Shown: positions 28,615 to 39,050, numbered from the stretch's first letter. The stretch is 64,000 bases of DNA from Hyphomonadaceae bacterium JAD_PAG50586_4 (GCA_023242925.1 CP096134.1:1941501-2005500), one strand, 5' to 3'. The notes: generated from the sequence alone by a model not told the origin. Program-made: numbers and translations.

Positions 28615-28899
28615 GTGCTCTTGATCAATTGTCCCTGGTGTGGGCCACGTGACGAAATCGAATTCCGCTGCGCTGGCCAAAGCCACATCGCTCGGCCTGG
28701 ACCGTATGATCGGGTGAGCGACGAGGAATGGGCGCGCTATTTGTTCTACCGCAAAAACCCAAAGGGCCTGCACAGCGAGCGTTGGCTCCATGACGTAGGT
28801 TGCCGGCAATGGTTCAATATTGCGCGCGATACGCGCACCCATGAAATCAAGGTGATTTACGCGATGACGGATCCAAAGCCCGAGGAAAGTACGCCATGA
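28615..28899 (+). CDS. soxD: Sarcosine oxidase subunit delta
   Basis: 94 residues from GTG 28615 with GAGGAGGCG upstream. Begins LLINCPWCGPRDEIEFRCAG, the zinc-binding CPWCG motif of SoxD, and contains RWLHDVGCRQWFNIARDT, matching the conserved C-terminal cysteine/tryptophan region. Structural subunit of the heterotetramer. Overlaps the soxA start by 4 bases (ATGA). Confidence 0.95.
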   Translation: MLLINCPWCGPRDEIEFRCAGQSHIARPGPYDRVSDEEWARYLFYRKNPKGLHSERWLHDVGCRQWFNIARDTRTHEIKVIYAMTDPKPEESTP

Positions 28900-31828
28900 G
28901 CGGCGTGCGTTTAGCTGCGGGGGCGCGTGCATCGATCGGAGCCGACCGCTCGGCTTCACCTTTGAAGGGCGCGCTTATGCAGGGTATCTCGGCGATACGC
29001 TTGCATCCGCGCTGCTCGCGAACGGCGTTTCGGTCGTCGGCCGTTCGTTCAAATACCATCGTCCCAGAGGATTGCTGTCGGCGGGCGTCGAAGAGCCTAA
29101 TGCGCTGATGGAGATTGGCGTCGGCGCAGAAATGGAGACCAATATTGTCGCCACCCAGGTGACGCTGCAAGAGGGGCTGCAGGCGCGCGCCGTCAATTGT
29201 TGGCCAAGCGTCCGTTTCGATATCGCCGCAGCAAACAACGCCTTGGCGCGCTTTATCCCCGCAGGCTTCTATTACAAGACGTTCCTCTGGCCGAACTGGC
29301 GCGTCTACGAACCCTTTATTCGTCGCGCCGCGGGGCTTGGGCGACCCGCGCGTCATCCTGATCCAAATAGCTATGAGATGCGTTACGCGCATTGCGATGT
29401 GCTCATTGTCGGCGCAGGGCCAGCGGGGCTTGCGGCGGCGGCCGCAGCGGCGTCTTCGGGTGCGCGCGTCATGCTTGTTGAACAAGATGCGACGCTTGGC
29501 GGAAGTTTACGTTGGCGCAGCGGCGAGGTGGATGGCGCACCGGGAGCGGTTTGGATCGAACGCCAGCGCACCGCGCTTGCCGCCAGCCCCGAAGTTCGCG
29601 TGCTCACGCGTACCGCGGCGATGGGGTATTTCGATCATAACGCACTGGCATTGCTTGAAGAGGTGGATGCTTCCACCGCATCAGCCCCGCGCGCAAGGCT
29701 CTGGCAAGTCCGCGCCAAACGCGTGGTGCTGGCGACCGGCGCAATTGAGCGGCCCATCGTCTTTGCCGGCAATGACAGACCCGGTGTGATGCTTGCTTCA
29801 GCGGTTGCGCAATATATCGGCGATTTTGGCGTGCTCAGTGGACGACGAGCCGTCTTCTTCACCAACAATGACTCTGCATACGCAAGCGCGGAGGCGTATT
29901 TGGCGGCGGGTGGCGCAATCGCAGCCATCGTTGACTCGCGCCCGACAAAAAGTGAGCGAGGCGCCGGCATAGAGGCGAGTGGCGTACGCGTGATCTGTGG
30001 CGGCGCCGTCGTTGCGACCCATGGGCGTCCTGCGCTCTCGCGCCTGAGTGTCCGCAAGGCTGGAGGCGACACGATTGAAATCGCCGCAGACCTTCTTGCA
30101 ATCTCCGGCGGCTGGTCGCCTACACTACACCTTCACTGTCAGTCGGGCGGTGCGCCACGATGGGATGAGGGGCTTGCATGCCTCGTGCCGGGCGCCTCTG
30201 TGCAATCAGAGAATTCGGTTGGCGCATGTGCAGGTGAGTTTTTGCTGTCAGAGGCGTTGGCGCATGGGGCGGCCACGGGCGCACTGGCGGCGCATTTAGC
30301 GGGATTTCGGTTCGCCCCTTCGCCTGCGCCCCAAGCGATTTCCAGCATTGGTTTTTCCATTGAGCCGCTTTGGCGTGTGGGCGGGCGCGGTAAGGCCTTT
30401 GTGGACTTTCAAAATGATGTCACGGCGGATGATTTGGCGCTGGCGCAGCGCGAGAACTTCATCTCTGTTGAGCATCTGAAACGGTACACGACTTTGGGTA
30501 TGGGGACCGACCAGGGCAAGACGTCGAACGTCAACGCCATCGGCATTATGAGCGAGTTGCGTCAACAACCTGCGGCAGTCTCCGGCGTCACGCGCTATCG
30601 ATTTCCTTATAAGCCCATCGCATTAGGCGCGCTGGCTGGCATGCGCCGCGGCGAGAAGTTCAAACCAAGGCGGCGCCTTACGCTCCATGATTGGCACCAG
30701 GCGAACGGCGCTGTGTTCGAGGAATACGGACCATGGACCCGGCCAGCCCACTATCCGCGCGCTGGTGAAACCGGGTGGATGGCCGAGCAGCGTGAAGCAC
30801 TCGCTGTTCGCAACAAGGTCGGCATCTTTGACGGTTCGCCGCTTGGCAAGATCGAAGTGCTGGGGCCGGACGCCGCTAAATTCCTCGACCTTGTCTACGC
30901 TAACCGCATGTCCAATCTGGAGATCGGCAAGTGCCGCTATGGCCTGATGCTCAACGAGCTTGGCGTCATCATCGACGATGGTGTGTGTTCGCGCTTGGCT
31001 GATGATCACTTCCTGGTTGGCACAACGAGCGCAGGTGCTGGGCGCATCGCTGCTTGGCTGCAGGAATGGCTGCAGTGCGAGTGGGTAGATCTCGAGGTCC
31101 TCGTCGCACCGATCACCCAGTGTTTTGATGTGATCACCTTGTCTGGTCCGAATGCGCGCGACTTGCTGAGCGAGGTCGGCGTCGACTTTGATATCTCAGC
31201 TAAGATGATGCCGCACCTGACTTGGTCTGGCGGCAAGGTTGGCGGCATGAATGCTCGTGTGTTTCGGGTGAGCTATACTGGCGAGGTGTCATTTGAGATC
31301 AACGTCGCGCCCTCGGACATGTCAAAGCTCTGGCATGTCTGTTTCGAGGTTGGTCAGCAATTCGGAGTGACGCCGGTCGGTATCGACGCTTGGTCATTGC
31401 TGCGAACCGAACGCGGCTTCCTACACATCGGCGCCGACACCGATGGCACGACAACGCCACTCGATATTGGGTGGGGTCGTGTGTTGAAACGCAAGACTGA
31501 TTTTATCGGTCGTCGATCCTTACTTCGGCCGGCCGATCAACGTGAGGACCGGCTCAACTTCGTTGGCCTTGAACTTATCAATAGAGAAGACACCGTTCGG
31601 GTAGGTTTTCCGGTTCGCTCAAAAGACGCCGCAAAAGCGACGGACGGATACGTCACCTCGGCCGGGTTCAGTCCAACGCTCAAGCGCCACGTCGCACTTG
31701 GCATGCTTGAGCGGGGTCGCGCACGCGTTGGCGAGGTCGTCGCGCTGATCGGCGATCGTGGCGATATTAGCGCGCGCGTGACCGAACCTGGCGCCTTTGA
31801 TCCGAAAGGGGAGCGGGTGCATGGTTGA
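28896..31828 (+). CDS. soxA: Sarcosine oxidase subunit alpha, frameshift near the start
   Basis: The ATG at 28896 overlaps soxD. Eight codons later the five-G run 28919-28923 puts the reading out of frame. With six Gs it reads LAAGGACIDRSRPLGFTFEG, the normal SoxA N-terminus, then LASALLANGVSVVGRSFKYH. Domains in order: ferredoxin-like N-domain, NAD-binding dinucleotide fold (VLIVGAGPAGLAAAAAAASS), FAD region, then a C-terminal aminomethyltransferase (GcvT-like) folate domain from about residue 590 (HDWHQANGAVFEEYGPW). About 977 residues, the usual length. It transfers the methyl-derived carbon to tetrahydrofolate. Confidence 0.92.
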
Positions 31829-32374
31829 GGCGACGCACATCCTTCGCGGTGAAGGCATAGAGGTGCGCGAAGACGCTCCATCTCTCCTTGTTGTGCGCAC
31901 ACGACGGCTTGAAAAGCATCAGCTGGACGGTCTTGAAGATGCGTTGGGCGTTTCGTTGCCGCAGACGCCGAGCGCCTGCGGGCTCACCGGCGACATTGAA
32001 GTCTGCTGGATGGCGCCGGGGAGTGGGCTCTGATCGGCATGGCGCCAATTGAAGCGCGCCGTCGCCTTGAACGCGTGCGCATCGATATGCTCCTGCATAT
32101 TGCGGATTTTACAGACGCTTGGTCGCGTTGGCGCGTCGATGGCCCCCGGGCGCGCGATGTGCTGGCCAAAGGCTGCAGTCTCGATCTTCATCCCCGCGCG
32201 TTCCAGGACGCCACGTGCGCTGGCACGCAGCTTGACCGAATCCATGTCCTTTTAGTTCGTCAGGGCGATCAATTTGCGCTCCATGCAGAGCGCGCACTTT
32301 CGCGCCACATTTGGCTCTGGTTTCAGCAAGCGACAGCGGAATTGTGCGTTGACGCTGCTGAGCAAAGACAATGA
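31821..32374 (+). CDS. soxG: Sarcosine oxidase subunit gamma, one frameshift
   Basis: The ATG at 31821 overlaps the soxA stop. The first half reads through EVCWMAPG. The four-G run 32018-32021 then needs a fifth G, giving EWALIGMAPIEARRRLERV and continuing to DFTDAWSRWRVDGPRARDVL and GCSLDLHPRAF, which are SoxG features (C-terminal GcvT-like fold). About 184 residues. Accessory subunit binding alpha and beta. Followed by purU with a 4-base overlap. Confidence 0.88.
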
Positions 32375-33225
32375 GGCGCGACTACATCCTTATTGTGCAG
32401 TGTCCGGATCGTCGCGGCATCGTCGCGGCGGTATCGAGCTTTCTCAGTCAAAAGCATGCGAATATTGTCGAAGCCAGCCAGTTTATGGACGAAGCGGCGG
32501 GCCAATTCTACATGCGCGCGCGGTTCAGCTTGGACGGTCATTTGCCGACAATTACCGAACTTGAGAACGGGTTCTGCGAGATCGGCGAGTGCTTCAGCAT
32601 GAGGTGGGAGTTTCACGACCTCGCAATCAAGCCTAGAGTGCTGATCGCAGTATCGAAGATCCCCCATTGCTTGACCGATCTGCTGGGGCGTTGGCGCGCC
32701 GGGCTCTTGCCGATCGAGATCCCTGCGGTGATCTCTAATCACGAGGATATGCGCGCATTCGTGGAATGGCATAATATTCCATACTATTGCCTCCCCGTCA
32801 CTGCAGCGACAAAGACGGGCCAGGAGGACACGTTCGCAAGACTAGTCGATGATCTCGACATCGATCTTGTCGTGTTGGCGCGATATATGCAGGTGCTGTC
32901 CTCGAGACTGTGCGCGAGGCTCGCGGGCAAATGCATCAATATCCATCATTCATTTCTGCCAAGCTTCAAGGGCGCTGGTCCTTACAGCCAGGCGCATAAG
33001 CGAGGCGTCAAGCTCATCGGGGCCACGGCGCACTACGTAACTATGGATCTGGACGAGGGGCCGATCATTGAGCAGGACGTACAACGCGTAACTCACGCCC
33101 ACACGCCGGCGGACCTCGTCAGAATTGGACGCGACGTCGAGAGTGTTGTGCTCGCGCGAGCGCTGACATGGCACGTCGAACGCCGCGTCGTGCTAAACGG
33201 CGACAAGACGGTGGTCTTCCCCTAG
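32371..33225 (+). CDS. purU: Formyltetrahydrofolate deformylase
   Basis: 284 residues. N-terminal ACT domain (YILIVQCPDRRGIVAAVSSF) followed by a formyltransferase-like domain with catalytic INIHHSFLPSFKGAGPYSQA and GATAHYVTMDLDEGPIIEQD. Hydrolyses 10-formyl-THF to formate and THF. In sox operons it recycles the folate that accepts the methyl carbon removed by sarcosine oxidase. Last gene of the soxBDAG-purU unit; about 110 bases of non-coding DNA follow before the convergent hydrolase. Confidence 0.95.
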   Translation: MRRDYILIVQCPDRRGIVAAVSSFLSQKHANIVEASQFMDEAAGQFYMRARFSLDGHLPTITELENGFCEIGECFSMRWEFHDLAIKPRVLIAVSKIPHCLTDLLGRWRAGLLPIEIPAVISNHEDMRAFVEWHNIPYYCLPVTAATKTGQEDTFARLVDDLDIDLVVLARYMQVLSSRLCARLAGKCINIHHSFLPSFKGAGPYSQAHKRGVKLIGATAHYVTMDLDEGPIIEQDVQRVTHAHTPADLVRIGRDVESVVLARALTWHVERRVVLNGDKTVVFP

Positions 33226-33336
33226 GTCGGAAGCGTCGACGGCCTCGCTCACGCAAGACATATCCCTGTGAAAGGGGGGCGGACGTTTGGCGCTTCAACG
33301 TAAGAAGTCAGCATCCGCAGGTGCGCAATGGCTGGG

Positions 33337-34470
33337 TCAATCGCCTGATCGCTCGGATGCGTTCGTTGCGTATGTCGCAGCGTGCGGTCTGGCGTCTTCT
33401 AGCAAGGCGGCAAGAATTTGTCCGGGTGCTTCCCACACTGCCGCGTGCGCGCTGCCACGCAGCACGCGAAACGCTTTTCTCGGCGCTTCGATTTGGGCGG
33501 CGTAATCGCGAACCAGCGCGTGCGGCGATTGTTGGTCATGTTCGCCGGATATGAGGATTATTGTTGTCTCGAAACGTGGGCCAAGCACCTCCGGCAAGTA
33601 CATGTCGTGAATCTCGCGAAACAAGGGAAGCACATAAGAGGGACTTGCGCCGAGCGGGTGGAAAACCTGGCCAAGTTTTAGGTCGGGCGAGAGGAAAGAG
33701 ATGGTGAGGATGCGCATCAGCAAAGCGACGCCGCTTCTTTGATTGCGCCACGACATGCCGTATTCGGGCAATAGCCCAAGTACGGCGCGCAGCGTGGGCA
33801 GATAGCTTGCATCTGTAGGGTTTGGGATCTCCGATCCGGCTTTGCGCAAGCGTGTCAGCGCGCGTTTGTCTTCGGCCTTGCTTGCGGCCTCCGTGAGGAC
33901 GCGATGCGTTTCGCGGTAGCCGGGGCGGATGCCGAGCAAAGGCGCAAGCCCGACAAATGCGTGAAGAAGGTCGGGCCGCCGACGCGCGACATTGAGGCCT
34001 AAAAAGCCGCCCCATGAGTGTCCGAGTAAAATGACCTTCTCGTGGCCCAGTTCGCGTCGCAGATAATCAATCAGTTCGATGGTGTCGCCGACCAGCGTTT
34101 CAAACTCAACCTTATCGCCTTTGGCGACAGGCGATCGTCCCGCTCCGCGCTGGTCCCAATTTACGACAGTGAAGTATTCTTCCCATGGCGTTTGGTAGCT
34201 ATAGGCAAGACCGCTGAAGACGCTCCCTGGACCCCCATGCAAAAACAGCAGGACCGGGTTGCTCCGGTCGCGCCCGCGAATGCTTACCCATTGCTGGATG
34301 CCGCCAAGCGGTATCAATCCTGCCTGATCAATGGCGTAAGGTTTTTCCAGTCTGTTCAAGAGCCGGAAATGTTTGCGGAGGAATCCGCGGCACGCTAACA
34401 CGCCGATCGCGAAGGCGATCAGGGCAAGCAAAGCAAATATTGCTAAAGTCCAGCCCACCAAATCATCCAT
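33337..34470 (-). CDS. Membrane-anchored alpha/beta hydrolase (proline iminopeptidase-like, S33)
   Basis: 377 residues from ATG 34470. An N-terminal membrane segment (LVGWTLAIFALLALIAFAIG) precedes the hydrolase domain. The oxyanion motif HGGPGSVFSG, NWDQRGAGRS, nucleophile elbow LLGHSWGGFLG and a C-terminal acidic ISGEHDQQSP with a histidine in GSAHAAVWE complete the triad. Could be a peptidase, amidase or ester hydrolase. A perfect MarR-type palindrome 115 bases upstream ties it to the catabolic regulon. Confidence 0.85.
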   Translation of the reverse strand: MDDLVGWTLAIFALLALIAFAIGVLACRGFLRKHFRLLNRLEKPYAIDQAGLIPLGGIQQWVSIRGRDRSNPVLLFLHGGPGSVFSGLAYSYQTPWEEYFTVVNWDQRGAGRSPVAKGDKVEFETLVGDTIELIDYLRRELGHEKVILLGHSWGGFLGLNVARRRPDLLHAFVGLAPLLGIRPGYRETHRVLTEAASKAEDKRALTRLRKAGSEIPNPTDASYLPTLRAVLGLLPEYGMSWRNQRSGVALLMRILTISFLSPDLKLGQVFHPLGASPSYVLPLFREIHDMYLPEVLGPRFETTIILISGEHDQQSPHALVRDYAAQIEAPRKAFRVLRGSAHAAVWEAPGQILAALLEDARPHAATYATNASERSGD

Positions 34471-34585
34471 CCAGGTTTCGAGTGAAGATACACTTGCTCG
34501 CCTCAAGCATTTCGATCGCTGGGCGCTTATGCCCTGGGCGCTACCCATTAGGGGCATCCGAAGCGACCAATATGCAACGACAAAA

Positions 34586-34599
34586 GTTGCTTACGCAAC
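34586..34599. promoter_or_regulatory. MarR-type operator copy 4 (GTTGCTTACGCAAC)
   Basis: Identical at all 14 bases to the copy at 21396, 115 bases upstream of the alpha/beta hydrolase start at 34470 and downstream of the luxR stop at 34687. It marks the right boundary of the palindrome-bearing region. Confidence 0.62.
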
Positions 34600-34686
34600 T
34601 GTATTCCGGGACCTTTGGCGGCTAGATGCAAGCGGCGCCCGGGCCATTCCAGGAGAGCCCGAACGGCGTCATGCATCTGGGTGCGT

Positions 34687-35418
34687 TCAAGGCTCGATCT
34701 GGCCGCTCAATTGGGCCCGGAGGGCTGCCTGCAATCTGCTTGAGACGCCAAACCGCGCTCTGGCGGATTCGATATGGCGGCGCACGGTGGCGATGCTGAT
34801 GGCGAGTTCGCGCGCGATTTCAGCATCGGTGCGGCCATGTGCGCAGAGTTCGAGACATTGGCGCTCGCGTGGCCGCAATTCCGGAATCTCTGGGCGCTGC
34901 GGCGCGCACAATAATGCTGCCCGATGGTGCGTTATGACATTGACCAGCTTGGCTGTGGCATAGGCGGCCGGATCGACGTCGAGGCATTCCGAGACCAGCG
35001 AGGACGAAGCGGCGAGATAGAGCGTGGGCGCCAACGCATGCGTGCGGCCAAAGCGCAGCCCACACTCGCGTGCTTCTGCCAGAATACGCCGCTGGCGCCA
35101 GGGCAGGGCGTCAGAAAAATCAGGATCATTCCAGAGAAAGTCTGACCAGCCCGCTTCGACGGCGCGATAGACCGGATCGATCAAATGATAACGCTGCGTC
35201 GAAAAATGCGCGAGCCATTCGCCTGGATAATCGCAAAAGACATAGGTGGTGCGATCGGGATGCAGCGGATCGACATGGCCGCCGAGCGCTGCGAAGGCAA
35301 AGCCCAGCTCTCGCATGCGGGCGCGCCAGATAAGCTCGAGGTCTGCCAAGGAGGCAGCGTCCTCGCAAGCCTGCGCATAAGCCAGCATGGCGTCGTTGAT
35401 CAAAGGCGCAGGATTCAT
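34687..35418 (-). CDS. LuxR-family regulator with acyl-homoserine-lactone-type binding domain
   Basis: 243 residues with GGAGGG before the ATG. The N-terminal autoinducer-binding domain keeps the usual ligand contacts: Trp and Tyr in WLAHFSTQRYHLIDPVYR with the Asp, and FLW downstream. The C-terminal GerE-type helix-turn-helix reads LRPRERQCLELCAHGRTDAE, then AISIATVRRHIESARARFG. No luxI synthase is present, so it is a solo or answers a distant synthase. Divergent from traG, resembling TraR-type quorum control of conjugation. Confidence 0.88.
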   Translation of the reverse strand: MNPAPLINDAMLAYAQACEDAASLADLELIWRARMRELGFAFAALGGHVDPLHPDRTTYVFCDYPGEWLAHFSTQRYHLIDPVYRAVEAGWSDFLWNDPDFSDALPWRQRRILAEARECGLRFGRTHALAPTLYLAASSSLVSECLDVDPAAYATAKLVNVITHHRAALLCAPQRPEIPELRPRERQCLELCAHGRTDAEIARELAISIATVRRHIESARARFGVSSRLQAALRAQLSGQIEP

Positions 35419-35595
35419 CGGCCCTCCAATTTCAACTCAGTCGAGCCTATCATACCTCCGGTTGTGTGCCCAGACGCGTAGATTCACCCAATCCTGGTGA
35501 CGATTCTCGCAAGGTGGCAGCCATGGTCGAGCGCGTGTGGGCTGTGATGGTTGCAATGACTCGCAGCCGGTTTCGCCGCGGACGCAGATGTCCCC

Positions 35596-37613
35596 ATGGC
35601 GATGCAATTTTCCACTCAGCAAGTCGTGCGCATGTCCTTGCTCATGTTGTGTGTGGGCGTACTGGGCTCAGTGGGCGCAACGCAAACACTCGCGCACATC
35701 TTTCGCTATCAGCCCGCCCTTGGTGATGCGTTCAGCTTGGGCGGCGCGCGGATCTACGCGCCATGGGCGTGGCTTCAGTGGGAAGGCGCATGGGGCGCAG
35801 ATTATCCGCGTCCCTTTGCAATCGCACGGCTTATGGGCGGTGCGGGGCTCGTCTTGGCGTTTGTGGGGCCAGCGCTGACGCTTCGACGCGCGCAAGCGCT
35901 GCGTCCCTTTGGCGAGGCTGCATGGGCGAGCTTCGCTGACATTGAAGCTGCTGGGCTCTTTGCTAAGGGCGGCACGATCCTCGGTAAGATCGAGGGCGAG
36001 ATCATCGCCTTCGATGGTCCAGAGCATCAGCTGCTCATCGGCGCTTCGCGCTCTGGCAAGGGCCGGGGTCAAGTGGTGCCGACCTTGCTCGCCTGGAACG
36101 CATCGGCGCTGGTTCTCGACATCAAGGGCGAGCTCGATCATGGCGATCCGCGTCATGGCTTTCCGGGCACTTCGGGGTTGCGCGCGACGCTTGGCCCGGT
36201 GCTGCGCTTTGCGCCCACCGATCCAAACTCCAATTGCTTCAATCCCTTGTTTGAAGTGCGGCGCGGATTGAACGAGATCCGCGACATCCAGAATATTGTT
36301 GAAGCCCTGGTGCATCCTCAAGGAGAGACGCGCGGCGCCGAGCTCTTCTGGAACAACAAGGGCAAGGAGATCATCACCGGCCTCATCGTGCACGTGCTCT
36401 ATAGCGAACCGGTGGCGCGCAAAACTTTGGCGCGGGTACGCGAAAAGCTACGTGACCTCGATTCCACCGCCGAAGAGATGCGCACAAGTCTGCATCGCTT
36501 CAATCCGGAGACGGGCCTGGCCGAAGTACATCCCGAAGTGCTGCACGCGGCCCAATCTTATCTCGCCAGCGAAGAGCGGCTGCGTTCAGGGATCAAGGCG
36601 ACGGCGGAATCCTTCTTCGGCATCTTCGCCGATCCGGTGGTGGCGGAAAAACCGCGCATTCGGATTTCCGCATCGGCGATCTCATGTGCTTGGATCGCCC
36701 GGTCACGCTCTATCTGCAACCGCCGCCCTCGGATGCGCCGCGCCTGATGCCGCTGATGCGGCTCTTCATCAATATCACCGCGCGCACCCTGATGGAGGAT
36801 CAGACCAGGGATGGCGAGGGCCGGCAAAAGAAGCATCGCCTCTTGTTGCTGCTCGATGAATTTCCCCAGCTCGGACGGCTCGACTTCTTTGAGAAGATGA
36901 TGGGCGCGATGGCGGGCTACGGGGTCAAAATCTACCTCGTCTGCCAATCGCTCAATCACATCATCGCAGCCTACGGCCGCGACAATGTCATCATCGACAA
37001 TGCGCACATCGTGACGGCGTTCTCGGTCGCCGACCCCGAGACGGCCAAGCGCATCGCCGACATGGCGGGCGAGGTGTGGGAGATGCGCCCGCATGAAAGC
37101 GAGCAGCGGCCGCGCGCCATGCTGGGCGCACGCAAAGGCACGATCACCTATCGCGAAGAGCGCCGTCCGCTCTTGCTGCCGGGCGATGTGCGTGCGCTGG
37201 GGCGCGATCAGCAACTCATCTTCGTCGCAGGCGTAAAGCCCATCCGCGCCAAGAAGCTGCGCTTCGACCAGGAGCAGCTCTTCGCAAAGCGCATGCGCCC
37301 GCCAGCGCCGAAGGCTGACGGACACAAAATTGCGCACGATTGGGAAGACGTGCGGCTGGTCGGGCGACTTCTCCCCACACCCAAGCCCCGCACGAATGCA
37401 AAGGCCGAGCCTCGCGCAATCCTGACCCGTCCGGCGCCAGCGACAGCGCAATCTGATTTGTTCGAACACACACAAGCTGTCGCGTCGGCATCGGCGCCGA
37501 ATTCGCCGACGATTTCAGAACTGGCGTCGGCTGGCCTGCGGGCCCCGCATGCAAATACGCCCGAGGCTCATGACAGCGAACCGCTCAAGCGGTCGCGCGC
37601 GACAGGAGTGTAG
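35596..37613 (+). CDS. traG: Conjugal transfer coupling protein TraG/VirD4, one frameshift
   Basis: The ATG at 35596 gives two N-terminal membrane segments (MSLLMLCVGVLGSVGA and GGAGLVLAFVGPALTL). Walker A is GASRSGKGRGQVVP; Walker B HRLLLLLDEFPQLG and MMGAMAGYGVKIYLVCQS are in the second half. The frame breaks at the five-A run 36647-36651; six As give AEKTAHSDFRIGDLMCLDRP and a protein of about 672 residues. It couples the relaxosome to the type IV secretion channel at the inner membrane. First of the tra/trb block; no relaxase gene is visible in the window. Confidence 0.92.
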
Positions 37614-37617
37614 CACG

Positions 37618-38085
37618 ATGTCGCGCGCACCGGTGAAGACCTATCTCGATGCAGGGCTGGCCGCGGCCGTGGCGCGTCTGGCGGCGGTGCAGAAGCGCTC
37701 GGAATCCGCGGTGATCGCTGACGCGGTGCGGGCGCGCTTTGCCCATGCATCGGATGCGGCGGGCAAGGCTGATGGCGAAACGCAAAAGCGCCAGCTCAAT
37801 CGCTTGGAAGCGCGCTTCGACAAACTGATCTGGGATATGACCCAGACCAAGCAGGCGATGCTGCTCTTTGTACGCGTCTGGCTTGAACATAATCCGCCAC
37901 TCGATCCCGAGATCGAAGACAGTGCGGCCGCCAGCGCTGCAGCGCGCTTTGAACGCTTCCTCGATCTCTTGAGCCAACGTCTGATCGCGCCCGAGCCAGG
38001 CGATGATCTGCTGGATCGCATGGATGGGGAACTTCAATCGGCCAACGGCCATGAGCACACAAAAGCGGGGGCGGAGAATTCATGA
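37618..38085 (+). CDS. Ribbon-helix-helix (CopG-like) protein of the trb operon
   Basis: 155 residues from ATG 37618 (CAGGAG upstream), 4 bases after traG. The N-terminal VKTYLDAGLAAAVARLAAVQ, RSESAVIADAVRAR is a ribbon-helix-helix pattern, followed by a longer alpha-helical region (RLEARFDKLIWDMTQTKQAM). A gene of this type is regularly found between traG and trbB in alphaproteobacterial conjugative elements and is usually annotated as a CopG-family regulator. It may autoregulate the operon or assist transfer. Overlaps trbB by 4 bases. Confidence 0.8.
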   Translation: MSRAPVKTYLDAGLAAAVARLAAVQKRSESAVIADAVRARFAHASDAAGKADGETQKRQLNRLEARFDKLIWDMTQTKQAMLLFVRVWLEHNPPLDPEIEDSAAASAAARFERFLDLLSQRLIAPEPGDDLLDRMDGELQSANGHEHTKAGAENS

Positions 38086-39050
38086 GCCACGCGCACGCCC
38101 TCGTACAAACCCGGCGCCGTTCTTCGCTGGCGCGCGCCTTGGGCCCGGCGATCGCTGAGGCCTTGGCCGCAGCCGACGTTGTGGAGGCGATGGTCAATGT
38201 CGATGGCAGACTTTGGCTCGATCGTGTCGGCCATGGCTTGGAATGCACGGCGCACACGCTCTCGGTGTCGGATCGCGAAACCGCGATCCGGATTCTGGCG
38301 CATGAGGCCGGCGAGATTGTCGGTGAGGCGCGTCCCGCGCTGGCGGCGATTTTGCCAGAATCTGCGGCCCGGGTGCAGGCCTTGTTGCCGCCGCTGGTGG
38401 AAGCGCCGATCCTCGCCATCCGCAAACGTCCAAGCCGGATTTATCGGCTGAGCGATTATGTGGACGATGGCATCGCCACGCCCCGCCAAGCGGACGTGCT
38501 CGCTAAGGCCGTGCACGCGCGCGCCAATATTGTCGTCGCCGGCGGCACGGGCTCGGGCAAGACCACCTTGCTCAATGCGCTGCTGGCGGAGCCCGCCTTC
38601 CGCGACGCGCGGATCATCATCTTGGAAGACACAGCCGAGCTCCAATGCAATGCGCCCAATTGCCTGCAGCTTTTGACCAAGCGCGCCAACCCCATCATCA
38701 GCATGCGCGATCTGGTGCAGATGAGTCTGCGTCTTAGACCCGATCGGATCGTCGTCGGTGAAGTGCGCGATGGCGCAGCACTTGAAGTGTTGAAGGCCTG
38801 GAACACGGGCCATCCCGGCGGGCTCTTGACGCTCCACGCCAATTCCGCGGCCGACGCGTTGACGCGGCTTGAGGATTTGACGCTCGAGCAATCGGCGCAT
38901 GCGCCGCGCCGCCTGATCGCCAGTGCGGTCGATCTCGTCGTCTTCATCACACGCACCGAAACCGGTCGCGCCATCACCGAGATCGTAGAGGTGCGCGGTC
39001 AAACCCACGGCGCCTACGACATCCAATCCATCGAGGGGACCAAGCCATGA
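38082..39050 (+). CDS. trbB: P-type conjugative transfer ATPase TrbB (VirB11-like)
   Basis: 322 residues. Walker A IVVAGGTGSGKTTLLNALLA, Asp box IIILEDTAELQC, Walker B LRPDRIVVGEVRDGAALEVL and His box HPGGLLTLHANSAADAL, exactly as in the VirB11/TrbB hexameric ATPases that energise pilus assembly at the inner membrane. Overlaps both neighbours by 4 bases, indicating translational coupling. Confidence 0.96.
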   Translation: MSHAHALVQTRRRSSLARALGPAIAEALAAADVVEAMVNVDGRLWLDRVGHGLECTAHTLSVSDRETAIRILAHEAGEIVGEARPALAAILPESAARVQALLPPLVEAPILAIRKRPSRIYRLSDYVDDGIATPRQADVLAKAVHARANIVVAGGTGSGKTTLLNALLAEPAFRDARIIILEDTAELQCNAPNCLQLLTKRANPIISMRDLVQMSLRLRPDRIVVGEVRDGAALEVLKAWNTGHPGGLLTLHANSAADALTRLEDLTLEQSAHAPRRLIASAVDLVVFITRTETGRAITEIVEVRGQTHGAYDIQSIEGTKP

